Of a DNA stretch of 64,000 bases, positions 46,949 through 54,484 are shown in pieces. The stretch comes from Prevotella denticola. GTDB taxonomy: Bacteria > Bacteroidota > Bacteroidia > Bacteroidales > Bacteroidaceae. The DNA lies in the NCBI RefSeq assembly GCF_900454835.1, contig NZ_UGTM01000002.1, positions 1,116,001 through 1,180,000 on the forward strand. Direction: 5' to 3'. The notes under the pieces are model-generated. The model did not search any database, was not told the origin of the DNA, and worked only from the letters and a program-made list of their open reading frames with translations. The first letter of the stretch is position 1. Each line of letters opens with the position of its first letter. Position numbers and translations under genes: made by a program.

Positions 46949-47299
46949 ATGCTTATAGGGGACAACATAACGATACGAACGGTACATGGACTTGAGGATA
47001 TTGATATGCAAAAAATAAGAGCATTCCTGCAAGGAGCTGTGTATTCTTGGTGTATCACTCGCAAAAACGAATGGTTTTGTGCCAGAGATTTTATAGGAGG
47101 GGATAATTATTATTGGGAGCACTATCCATTAGGTGTCTTGTATTTCCGCCATATAAATGCGGGGTATGGTCATGAATATGCCTTTGATCAAGCTGCCAAG
47201 GACGCAGGTAAAATATTGAAAGGTGTTCTACAAGATGACAATCGAGTGTTTGAAACCGAAGGTGGATATACGCGTCGTTATCGTTGGAAGAATCAATAA
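46949..47299 (+). CDS. Small conserved-looking protein of unknown function
   Basis: A 116-aa protein (MLIGDNITIRTVHGLEDIDMQ...). It has several aromatic residues (YSWCITRKNEWFCARDFIGG, YYWEHYPLG) and no membrane segment or recognised domain. The ATG at 46949 is used because the promoter -7 box ends at 46922; the frame itself is open further upstream. It sits between the transfer operon and an orphan 5S rRNA. Confidence 0.6.
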   Translation: MLIGDNITIRTVHGLEDIDMQKIRAFLQGAVYSWCITRKNEWFCARDFIGGDNYYWEHYPLGVLYFRHINAGYGHEYAFDQAAKDAGKILKGVLQDDNRVFETEGGYTRRYRWKNQ

Positions 47300-47320
47300 A
47301 TATTTCTCTTAGATATAACA

Positions 47321-47431
<111 letters not shown>

Positions 47432-47725
47432 CCATTAAACAGGCTCGGGACGTAAAGCCAATAACGGTAGGGTCTTTTATTTAACAAATTATTTACATAT
47501 GAATACAAATAATGTTTTCAGAAAGTAGGTGATTGACTTAAGTAAAAAACTTAGTCAATCCCTCAAAAGGTTTATAACCAACAAGAAAGTTATGATTATA
47601 TTTACAAATATAATTCCGCTGATTATTGGTTTGATAAATCTGAAAGCCAGTATAATAGTTACTGCTATTATAATGTGTTATTAGCTGTATAACAGCAAGA
47701 ATGGAACGGATTAAGTTTCCGGGGG

Positions 47726-47755
47726 TGGAGCAACGTGTTTGCTCCACTTTTTTTG
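47726..47755 (+). terminator. Intrinsic terminator
   Basis: TGGAGCAA (47726-47733), 5-nt loop, TTGCTCCA (47739-47746), then C and a run of eight T. A textbook rightward terminator. Confidence 0.85.
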
Positions 47756-47837
47756 AGATATTAGTTACATGGCTTTTCTGCGACTTTCTTTTGCTTCTTT
47801 TCTTTGGTCGCCTACTCGTTCAAAGAGAAAGAAAAGA

Positions 47838-47868
47838 AGCCACGCAAATTTCGGCTTGCGTGGCTTTT
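47838..47868. terminator. Bidirectional terminator hairpin
   Basis: Perfect 10-bp stem AGCCACGCAA (47838-47847) / TTGCGTGGCT (47856-47865) followed by TTT. It lies just beyond the end of the leftward pcf gene group and can terminate it. Confidence 0.75.
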
Positions 47869-47872
47869 ACTA

Positions 47873-48103
47873 TTATTCAGAAAGATATTTTTGCACTTTC
47901 GTTATTCTACTTATTCGTTTGTTGGGATGTCTGTCAAAAGCCCAATTTATTTCATCATCGGGCAAAGTGCAGTGAATGCTTCCACCCATGACTAGCCCAC
48001 AATTTTGCAGGACTTTCTGCCGTGCTTCCTCCTTGCTCCCCGCAACCACATCAAACACTCCATCGAAGATGTATTGCGTTCGAACTCTATAAACCTTCTT
48101 CAT
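47873..48103 (-). CDS. Small protein of unknown function, pcf region
   Basis: A 76-aa protein starting MKKVYRVRTQYIFDGVFDVVAG with a C-terminal basic helix. The ATG at 48103 is preferred over one five codons earlier because the longer form would overlap the upstream gene. It is the last gene of the leftward pcf group and ends next to a bidirectional terminator. No family is recognised. Confidence 0.6.
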   Translation of the reverse strand: MKKVYRVRTQYIFDGVFDVVAGSKEEARQKVLQNCGLVMGGSIHCTLPDDEINWAFDRHPNKRISRITKVQKYLSE

Positions 48104-48107
48104 AATC

Positions 48108-48362
48108 TTAAAATTCAACCTTTAATAATCTGTATTCTTTTGGCTCTCCATTGGACAGTCTGCGGTGTTTAAGCCAAAAGTGATGTGCGCCATAGCCGTA
48201 TGCAAAGAACTTATCAAGCTCTGTTTCTTCAGCTATTTTGTTGATAGCTGACCTTAACTCCTCTTTGCTGTCGGATAGGGTTATTGCGTTGATAACCCTA
48301 ATGAGAATATGCGGTATCTCATCCGTCCAATTGTAGATAATGTTTTCAATCTCTGTTTTCAT
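48108..48362 (-). CDS. Small hypothetical protein, pcf region
   Basis: An 84-aa soluble protein (MKTEIENIIYNWTDEIPHILIRVINAITLS) containing a HHFWLKHRRL stretch. It lies between the PcfJ-like gene and the preceding small gene on the same strand with short gaps, so it is probably co-transcribed. Function unknown. Confidence 0.6.
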   Translation of the reverse strand: MKTEIENIIYNWTDEIPHILIRVINAITLSDSKEELRSAINKIAEETELDKFFAYGYGAHHFWLKHRRLSNGEPKEYRLLKVEF

Positions 48363-48389
48363 ATCTCTGATAATTTAATGGTTCATACT

Positions 48390-49664
48390 TTATGCTGTCG
48401 CTTTCATTCTTCGGCTTATAAGTCCTCGATTGGCATTGACAAGGTTTACTATCTGCTCGTGGTATTCTGTGTTCTTGTTGCACACCCCACGACTTTGCAC
48501 CACTTCCAAAGTTCGTAATGATACTTCAATGGTCTCTATTCGCTTGCCTTCAATGGTAGCCGAAAGGATAAGGGAGTCCTCCTTGAGATAATATGCATTA
48601 GAGAATACGCAATGGTGCATTGATACACCTTCTTCCAAATGCTCCTGCACGCTCTCTAATACGTGGACTTGGATTGTGCCGTCCGTGAAACAAATACCGA
48701 AAAACTTGGATTTGAGTTCCTTGAAACGCTTTTCATCTTCCATTGCCTTCTGCTGCTTCTGTTCTATCTCCTCCCTTTCACGCACTCTGAGAAGTTCCTC
48801 GTGTCTGCGGTCGTGTTCGGCTTTAAGGTCTGTTGGGCATAAATATTTTGGATTATGAATATCCTTTCCTAATCTTCTAAGTGTATCTACATAATCACAC
48901 CAAAGGGAAATGTCTGCTATCTCATAGCCATTACGGACTGCTATCTTGTAGGACTGCCATAGTTCCTCAAAAGTCCTCCTGTTGCCAAGAAAGTAACGTA
49001 AATGGTCTGTGCGACCTGCTTTTAACAATGTTTCCACACGGCTGTCTGTAAGTAATGCAGGAATAAGCTGGGTAGGCACGATGCCATAGAAATTATCCTT
49101 AAAACCATTTCTACGAAGTATATCTGTAACCTTGAACTTCGGATATATGGGTGAGTAGGCAATATGCTGATAGGCTTCATTATCGTTGCGTATCGCCATA
49201 GGACTATAATAGGAAAAGGTATCAACATAGTGTCCCAATACCCTCTGTATGGCAACCACAGCTTTTCGTCCCTGCATATTCCACCAATATTGCCCAATCT
49301 CAATGATTGAAGTTTGTGCTTTGTAACCTTTTTCCATACCCACAATAAGTAGGAACATACGTAATACTTGAAACTCTCCACAAGTGGTAAGTAGGGTGAA
49401 ATACTGCTTCTGCTGCAACTTGCGCTCATAGGTTTCCTTGACTTGCAACTTTGCCCTGCAATGAGGGCAAGTGCAAGTTTTTCTATGTTTGTCCATTACC
49501 CAACTATGCCCACAATCCATACAAGTAGTGCGACCTTTTGGCAAGCGGTAGGCGAAGTGGTCTATGCACTCACGGAATGCCCACTTACTTTGTGTCGTGG
49601 TTATCGGGCGAAGATGCTTGCTTTGTTCCAAAACTGCCTTTTCAAATTTGTTTCTCGGTTTCAT
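48390..49664 (-). CDS. PcfJ-like protein
   Basis: A 424-aa protein matching the PcfJ-like family found with PcfK in many ICEs. It has a zinc-ribbon-like N-terminal part (CMDCGHSW...CTCPHCRAKL, about residues 39-66) and a C-terminal domain with VSMHHCVFSNAYYLKEDSLILSATIEGKR. PcfJ was named from the pCF10 conjugation region; its biochemical role is unknown. It starts 4 bp after the PcfK-like stop. Confidence 0.85.
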   Translation of the reverse strand: MKPRNKFEKAVLEQSKHLRPITTTQSKWAFRECIDHFAYRLPKGRTTCMDCGHSWVMDKHRKTCTCPHCRAKLQVKETYERKLQQKQYFTLLTTCGEFQVLRMFLLIVGMEKGYKAQTSIIEIGQYWWNMQGRKAVVAIQRVLGHYVDTFSYYSPMAIRNDNEAYQHIAYSPIYPKFKVTDILRRNGFKDNFYGIVPTQLIPALLTDSRVETLLKAGRTDHLRYFLGNRRTFEELWQSYKIAVRNGYEIADISLWCDYVDTLRRLGKDIHNPKYLCPTDLKAEHDRRHEELLRVREREEIEQKQQKAMEDEKRFKELKSKFFGICFTDGTIQVHVLESVQEHLEEGVSMHHCVFSNAYYLKEDSLILSATIEGKRIETIEVSLRTLEVVQSRGVCNKNTEYHEQIVNLVNANRGLISRRMKATA

Positions 49665-49668
49665 AGGC

Positions 49669-50088
49669 TTAAAAATCGAATAGTGATGGTTGTACTTGGG
49701 TTGCTATGTTCTCCGTCTTTTTCACTCGTGCGTTACGGCTCTGTATTTTGGCAAGTTCCTCACGCTGATATTGCTTAATGGCTTCCTGCCTTGCTTCGGC
49801 TTTTTCTTCTTCCGTTAGTTCCACAACGTGATTAACGGCTACTTGGCAGGAAACAGCCTTACCCACCTCTATATCGTCCTCATCGTAGTAGTGAACAGCC
49901 ATAGAGAAGATTTCATCATCATCAAAGCCGTTGCAACCGCTTTTCTGCACTTCATTAAGAATGTAGGTGATGCACTCCTCGATATTCTTGTTCGGTTTCA
50001 TCAAGTTAGGGGCAAACAAAGGGTCTGTCATAGCACGCTGATTGAGATACTCGGCTATTGTCCGTGTGAAATGTTCTGTTCCTTTCAT
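49669..50088 (-). CDS. PcfK-like protein
   Basis: A 139-aa acidic protein of the PcfK-like family: MKGTEHFTRTIAEYLNQRA, NIEECITYILNEVQKSGCNGF, then MAVHYYDEDDI and a charged helical tail ending SLFDF, a possible clamp- or partner-binding peptide. It forms a pair with the PcfJ-like gene. Role unknown. Confidence 0.85.
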   Translation of the reverse strand: MKGTEHFTRTIAEYLNQRAMTDPLFAPNLMKPNKNIEECITYILNEVQKSGCNGFDDDEIFSMAVHYYDEDDIEVGKAVSCQVAVNHVVELTEEEKAEARQEAIKQYQREELAKIQSRNARVKKTENIATQVQPSLFDF

Positions 50089-50110
50089 TGTCGTATATGT
50101 TTTGATGTTG

Positions 50111-50542
50111 TTAATACTTGGGAATTTCTACTATTTGATTGATGCGTCCATACAGGTAGGCTCTTAGGCTTGTTCTGTCGGGTGCGTAATACTCTGTCCA
50201 TTGTCCGTACTGATTGACAAGATATTTCTTCAGTACATCAAAGAAGTCAAAGCGATAGCCTTGCAGTGGAACGGCTATTCGGAAATAGGTGTTTGAGTTC
50301 ACCGCTTCACATAGCCAATTCTTTTCCTCACGGCTCATACACTCACCACGATTGAGTTTCACACGTAGGAGATATACTTTGCTGTTACAAAGGTTCTCCA
50401 AAGGGGGGACGTCCCATTGTACAAACTTAATTGCCAACACTTGCTCACTTTTTTCAGCCGTAGGGTTAATGCGGTAATGAGAGGAGGAGCTATATCCTTT
50501 TCTGTTCATCGAAGATGTTGTATTTACTTTTTGCTTATCCAT
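50111..50542 (-). CDS. ICE hypothetical protein
   Basis: A 143-aa protein from the ATG at 50542 (MDKQKVNTTSSMNRKGYSSS). The frame is open further upstream, but that part (rich in Pro, Cys and basic residues) looks untranslated. The body includes GECMSREEKNWLCEAVN and GYRFDFFDVLKKYLVNQYGQW. It resembles uncharacterised proteins of CTn-type elements upstream of PcfK; no function is known. Confidence 0.6.
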   Translation of the reverse strand: MDKQKVNTTSSMNRKGYSSSSHYRINPTAEKSEQVLAIKFVQWDVPPLENLCNSKVYLLRVKLNRGECMSREEKNWLCEAVNSNTYFRIAVPLQGYRFDFFDVLKKYLVNQYGQWTEYYAPDRTSLRAYLYGRINQIVEIPKY

Positions 50543-50894
50543 AGCGACATTTTTTTTATGCGTCCAAAGATCGGAGTATGCTGATTCCTTTTTGTAGCAA
50601 AATAGAGGTAGCGGGGCAGGCTTGCACAAGGTTTTGGCGGAAAATACTACCCGTAGGTGTGGAGATTTTCCAGACAAACCAAGCGGCATAGACCTTTTGA
50701 AAGCCACAAGCCCCGTACTACCTTTGCGGATAAAAAGGGAACAGCATCCGTCTTCTTGTCATCGCATATCGTGGAGCATTGGAAAAGAAGCAAAAGTGCA
50801 ACGCCTGTAGTGGAAAATAGAAAAGGTGGCTATCTCAAAATGCGAGATAACCACCTGATGAAATAACATGAAAGGTTTTACAGAGCTGTGCTTC
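50543..50894. other. Gene-free interval with a leftward terminator
   Basis: About 350 bp. The only clear element is the hairpin at 50824-50856 (listed separately). The remainder probably holds the promoter of the leftward pcf group, but no convincing TAnnTTTG box was found. Confidence 0.4.
50824..50856 (-). terminator. Terminator of the small membrane-protein gene
   Basis: AAGGTGGCTATCTC pairs with GAGATAACCACCT with one mismatch around a 7-nt loop. On the minus strand the stem is followed by TTTTCTATTTT. It lies 38 bp beyond the stop of the gene at 50895-51242. Confidence 0.65.
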
Positions 50895-51242
50895 TCAAAG
50901 CACGCATAGCAGGATGGCACAGAGAATAGCCAACCAAAATAGAATGCTCAGCAGCGCAAATGTTACTTTTAGAATTACCCTGACTATAAAGCGTAGTATC
51001 AGAAAAACTGCAATGACTGACACAACAGTTACGACTTGTGGCGTTACTATCTTCGAGATAAGCCAAATGACACCGATAACGACGGAAAGCAGGATAGTGA
51101 GTTCGATGAAGCGTGTCCAACCGAAGCGGCGGACTTGCTTGGGAGAAGTCGGCTGCTGCTTGATATTATCGGTTTTGTTCGATGCGTCTGCCTTGATGAA
51201 GGCAGGTGTGTGAACGTCTTGATTCATGATGATTGTATTCAT
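50895..51242 (-). CDS. Small membrane protein of unknown function
   Basis: A 115-aa protein with a polar N-terminus (~45 aa) followed by two or three hydrophobic segments (FIELTILLSVVIGVIWLISKIV; VVTVVSVIAVFLILRFIVRVIL; FALLSILFWLAILCAILLCVL). Start at 51242 or at the sixth codon (51227). It sits between DUF1896 and the pcf group in the ICE. No family is recognised. Confidence 0.6.
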   Translation of the reverse strand: MNTIIMNQDVHTPAFIKADASNKTDNIKQQPTSPKQVRRFGWTRFIELTILLSVVIGVIWLISKIVTPQVVTVVSVIAVFLILRFIVRVILKVTFALLSILFWLAILCAILLCVL

Positions 51243-51381
51243 ATCGGAGCTTTTAATAGTTCAAGAGCAATAACAAGATGCGCAGGCTACACAAAGACAA
51301 GTGTTGGTACAAACTCTTGGCGTGTGGAGCGGAGCGTTTATCTTGGCTCTTGACACTACAAAAGCTCCCGATGGTGCTGCA

Positions 51382-51849
51382 TCAAGTCATGTTTTCACCG
51401 CCTATCGTTGGCAGACCATTGACCTCAATGAGCAGAACGATTGTCCCTGTCAGTTCGGTGTAGAGTTTCTCATACTCAGGACTTGCGCCAAAATCGTCCG
51501 TGAGTTCATACTTGTCGAAAACGCTTTGCATAGCCTTGTTCTTCAGAAGCATTGGTGCTAGTCTTTCAGGAAGAGGAGAAGGAAGTTCTTTCTCGAACTC
51601 ATCCTCTAAGACAGACACAAGCGTGTCGTACTTGGAGAAATGCAGTCCTTGATACAGAACTTCGCTTGCCATTACCTCCGCCTCCGGGTGAGAAAAACCT
51701 TGTGCTACAGCATCGCAGTAAGCTGTCAATGCTTCGTCTGCGCGAGCAGTTACAAACGTATTTTCATTCACTCTCTCTGGATAATGCTCTCCGAGATACG
51801 CTTCCAACTTCAAACGGAAGTAAGAAAGCTCTTTCTTTGTTGTTGTCAT
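51382..51849 (-). CDS. DUF1896 family protein
   Basis: A 155-aa soluble protein matching the DUF1896 family of Bacteroidetes mobile elements (LSYFRLKLEAYLGEHYPERV, EALTAYCDAVAQGFSHPEA, LYQGLHFSKYDTL). It lies 25 bp downstream of the integrase gene on the same strand, its usual place. Function unknown. Confidence 0.85.
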   Translation of the reverse strand: MTTTKKELSYFRLKLEAYLGEHYPERVNENTFVTARADEALTAYCDAVAQGFSHPEAEVMASEVLYQGLHFSKYDTLVSVLEDEFEKELPSPLPERLAPMLLKNKAMQSVFDKYELTDDFGASPEYEKLYTELTGTIVLLIEVNGLPTIGGENMT

Positions 51850-51874
51850 AATCTTCTTGGTTTAGGGTTGTACA

Positions 51875-53107
51875 TTATTTTGAGTTGATGCCCATAGCAA
51901 CATTGAACTTGTCTAACTTGCCAGCCAACTGTTCCATATCGTGTTCTATCTTCTTGTTGGTTATACGGGCATAAATTTGTGTCGTTTTAATGTTGGTATG
52001 TCCCAACATCTTCGACACACTTTCCATAGGAACGCCCTTGCTGAGCGACATGGTCGCAAATGTATGCCGGGCAAGATGGAAGGTCAGATTCTTCTTGACA
52101 CCGCAAAGGTCGGCAATTTCTTTTAAATATGCGTTGGTTTTCTGATTCGTTAGGATGGGAAATAGTTTGCCGTTCCGATAGGTCTTATGACTGTACTTGG
52201 CGATGATACTCTTGGGAATGTCAAGCAATAAAACATTTGTCTCCACACTTGTTTTCTGTCTCTTGGTCATAATCCACTGCTTATCATCAAGTGTTACGAT
52301 ATTGTCCGGTGTGAGATTGGAAACATCAATATATGCCAGACCTGTGAAACATGAAAAGATGAAAACATCCCTTACTAACTCCAAGCGTTGAATAGCAAAA
52401 TCCTTGTTGGCTATCTTCATAATTTCCTCATCCGTGAGAAAACCACGATTTACCGGCTCCAAGTGGAAACGATGATTGAGGAATGGGTCGTGAAGAAGAT
52501 AGCCACGCTTTTGCGCATAGATGGTCACGGTTTTCAGTGCCTTCAATTTCTTGACTGATGTGTTATAGGCACACCCAGCCGCCGTACTCAGGTACAGCTC
52601 AAAGTCCTGTACTACGGATGGCGTGAACTCTGCCAGTCCAATATCTTTCTTCCCATACTTATAGATAAGGAATTCTGCGAAATGCCTTCTTAAAACGCTG
52701 TACTTTTGCAGGCTGTCCTTGCTGATGGTATGTCCGACACGCTGTCTGACATCTTCGTTGAACTTGTCGAATATAGGGAGAAAGGTCGTGTACTCCCTGT
52801 CTTTCCCGACAAAGAATGAGCGGATTTTATCCAATGACAAGGATTCATCATCCTCGAATTTGTGGTAAATGTTATTCAGCATTGTGGAAATGGAGTCCAA
52901 TGCGGCATTAGCGGATAAGGCTTCTGCCGTCCGACCTTTGAGCCTGCTGGTAGTGTTATTCCACAGCGACTTGTCCACGAATATTTTCGTAGATCCGAAA
53001 TTAGCCATCTCTCCGTTAAGGAATACTCGGAGCATTACAGGCGACTTTCCTTCTTTGTTCTCATAGTTTGAACGTAGGTAGAAGGACACCTTGAAATTTG
53101 TTCTCAT
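51875..53107 (-). CDS. Tyrosine recombinase/integrase, IntDOT-like
   Basis: A 410-aa tyrosine integrase with an arm-binding N-terminal domain (FKVSFYLRSNYENKEGKSPV), a SAM-like core-binding domain (about 100-210) and a catalytic domain. Seen are H344-LA-R347-H, GHTNIKTTQ and the nucleophile Tyr379 (QIYAR). At the position of the first catalytic arginine the sequence is TGLA258YID, so Arg I is missing; IntDOT of CTnDOT likewise lacks it (a serine there). Length (410 against about 411 aa) also fits IntDOT. It is transcribed toward the ICE body, so the element end lies just to its right. It probably catalyses integration and excision of the ICE. Confidence 0.9.
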   Translation of the reverse strand: MRTNFKVSFYLRSNYENKEGKSPVMLRVFLNGEMANFGSTKIFVDKSLWNNTTSRLKGRTAEALSANAALDSISTMLNNIYHKFEDDESLSLDKIRSFFVGKDREYTTFLPIFDKFNEDVRQRVGHTISKDSLQKYSVLRRHFAEFLIYKYGKKDIGLAEFTPSVVQDFELYLSTAAGCAYNTSVKKLKALKTVTIYAQKRGYLLHDPFLNHRFHLEPVNRGFLTDEEIMKIANKDFAIQRLELVRDVFIFSCFTGLAYIDVSNLTPDNIVTLDDKQWIMTKRQKTSVETNVLLLDIPKSIIAKYSHKTYRNGKLFPILTNQKTNAYLKEIADLCGVKKNLTFHLARHTFATMSLSKGVPMESVSKMLGHTNIKTTQIYARITNKKIEHDMEQLAGKLDKFNVAMGINSK

Positions 53108-53120
53108 AATGCATCATTCT

Positions 53121-53361
53121 TTTGTGTAGCACTCGGCTGCAAAGTTAATACTTAATACATTGAAAAAGAAAGAGTTGATGCCGTCAATATGGTATTCAAA
53201 ATCCCGTCACTGCTACATTTTTTGCTACTGCAATTTTTGTGTAGCAGTAAGTGTAGCAGAAATTGACCGAAAGATGACTGTCAAAATATAGGGTTATGCC
53301 GTCAGGCTATGGAGGTATATACAAAGAAAAATCGTTGTAAAACCTTGATTTTACAACGATT
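53121..53361. other. Candidate attachment-site region with integrase arm-type repeats and a hairpin
   Basis: Upstream of the integrase: TTTGTGTAGCA at 53121-53131, CTGCTACA at 53210-53217, and TGTAGCAG at 53240-53247 and 53252-53259, i.e. repeated and inverted copies of one short motif as expected for arm-type sites. GCAAAGTTAA (53139-53148) reads TTAACTTTGC on the minus strand, one base from GTAnnTTTGC. A perfect 13-bp inverted repeat AATCGTTGTAAAA...TTTTACAACGATT with a 6-nt loop lies at 53330-53361. The exact ICE end is not determined. Confidence 0.5.
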
Positions 53362-53477
53362 AGCTAATTTTTGAAGGCTAAATTGACAACCCTTGTGAAG
53401 TCCTTTTGAAGCCTATTAGCGGAGAGAGAGGCTTGTGAACTTTCGGATATACCAACCTGTAAAATGGAGGAAACGGC

Positions 53478-53894
53478 ATGAGAGCAAGCAATAATTCAAA
53501 GAGCAAAAATAGCACGTACAATCATCGTAGTTACTTTGATTGGGGCAGTAATATGCAGGTTGTCCGCAAGGGCAAAGGCGAGATTGCCATGACAGAGAGT
53601 GAACTTGTGAGGTTCTTCGGTGTAACATGGAGGAAACTCAACCATAGGCTGCAAACAATAATAAAAACCTCCGACCTGCATCCCGATGAGAGAGTTGCAG
53701 GTGAGGAGGAAGTCATAATCAACGGACAACTCAAAGGTTATGCACCGCTCTATCCGCTTCCTGTCATCATCGCCCTGTCCTTTCTGTTGGACAGCACGGA
53801 AGCGCATTTGTTCAGAAAATACATCAGTAGAAGATTGCAGACAGAGGCTGCCATTGTAACGCCAATCTTCCTGTTGGGCAATACCAAGAACTGA
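53478..53894 (+). CDS. Hypothetical protein next to the integrase
   Basis: A 138-aa basic protein with a good RBS (ggaggaaacggcatg). The region EIAMTESELVRFFGVTWRKLNHRLQTI looks like a helix-turn-helix, so DNA binding is likely; LYPLPVIIALSFLLDSTEAHLFRKYISRR follows. It diverges from the integrase across the presumed attachment region. It could be a small regulator of the mobile element; no family is named with confidence. Confidence 0.6.
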   Translation: MRASNNSKSKNSTYNHRSYFDWGSNMQVVRKGKGEIAMTESELVRFFGVTWRKLNHRLQTIIKTSDLHPDERVAGEEEVIINGQLKGYAPLYPLPVIIALSFLLDSTEAHLFRKYISRRLQTEAAIVTPIFLLGNTKN

Positions 53895-54068
53895 TGGATA
53901 TATTTCCTTTTTCTTTCACCGATTATATCTTACTACATTACTACAATAGGAGTTAAAGCGGTGAAAGAGAAAGGATTAACGTGTAGTTGGGTGCTCAAAA
54001 TAATTATACTACGCAATAACTACATTTGCCTTTCTTCTTTCACCGCTTTATTACGGTTAAAAAGGGAA

Positions 54069-54482
54069 TTATATGCTATTTGTTATTTGCCTGACTATCC
54101 TCTGAAGCACGCTTTCATTGCTTACAAGTATATATGCCGTGCCCGCCATTCCGCAGATAATTTTATACCTGCAATCCGTTGTCCTTACCTGTGCCGTGAA
54201 CACGCTGCCTGCTGCCGTTTGTCGGGGTGTATGCAATGTAGCTGTTATAATACCATTGGCTGCTCCGTATGTTCCTGCATAGTAGCCCTCAACTTCGATG
54301 TTTGCAGTCATTCCTCTCGCTATTGTATTCACGTATTTATAGGGAATGTCTATCGTGCCCTGATGGGCATTTGTTATCTGCGCTTTTGCGCTAATTGTTT
54401 TTGGGTATGGATAAAGTATGCACCTACTAGCAGTTCCACACTCCATAGAATCATGTTGTTTATAATATGGAAAATGCCACAT
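54069..54482 (-). pseudogene. Chimeric remnant: C39 peptidase start fused to an HlyD segment
   Basis: A 137-codon frame. Residues 1-19 (MWHFPYYKQHDSMECGTAS) match the start of C39 transporters, with the catalytic Cys of MECGTA (compare YQKDSMQCGIAC at 17671). It then continues in frame as CILYPYPKTISAKAQITN, like the post-membrane part of HlyD adaptors (compare CIIPYPDLKSES at 23564), and ends as an HlyD C-terminus (GMAGTAYILVSNESVLQRIV). The transporter body and the HlyD coiled coil are missing, so internal deletion has collapsed two genes into one non-functional frame. It starts 2 bp after the barrel gene stop. Confidence 0.7.
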
Positions 54483-54484
54483 TG

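Larger units (their letters stand above)
47432..47872. other. Gene-free stretch downstream of the 5S copy
   Basis: About 440 bp without a convincing gene. It holds two strong terminators (47726-47755 and 47838-47868, listed separately) and AT-rich DNA. Short open frames across 47700-47995 are low-complexity and overlap the terminators, so they are not called. Confidence 0.5.

Noticed and set aside
47700..47995. Three short overlapping + strand frames
   Set aside because: They cross two strong terminators and are antisense to the small pcf-region gene; low-complexity translations.
51875..53107. Assigning the integrase to the right-hand VapE/primase element
   Set aside because: Considered because such elements often have integrase-HTH-VapE-primase order, but the gene reads leftward with DUF1896 25 bp downstream and resembles IntDOT, so the left ICE is the better owner. 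Not excluded.
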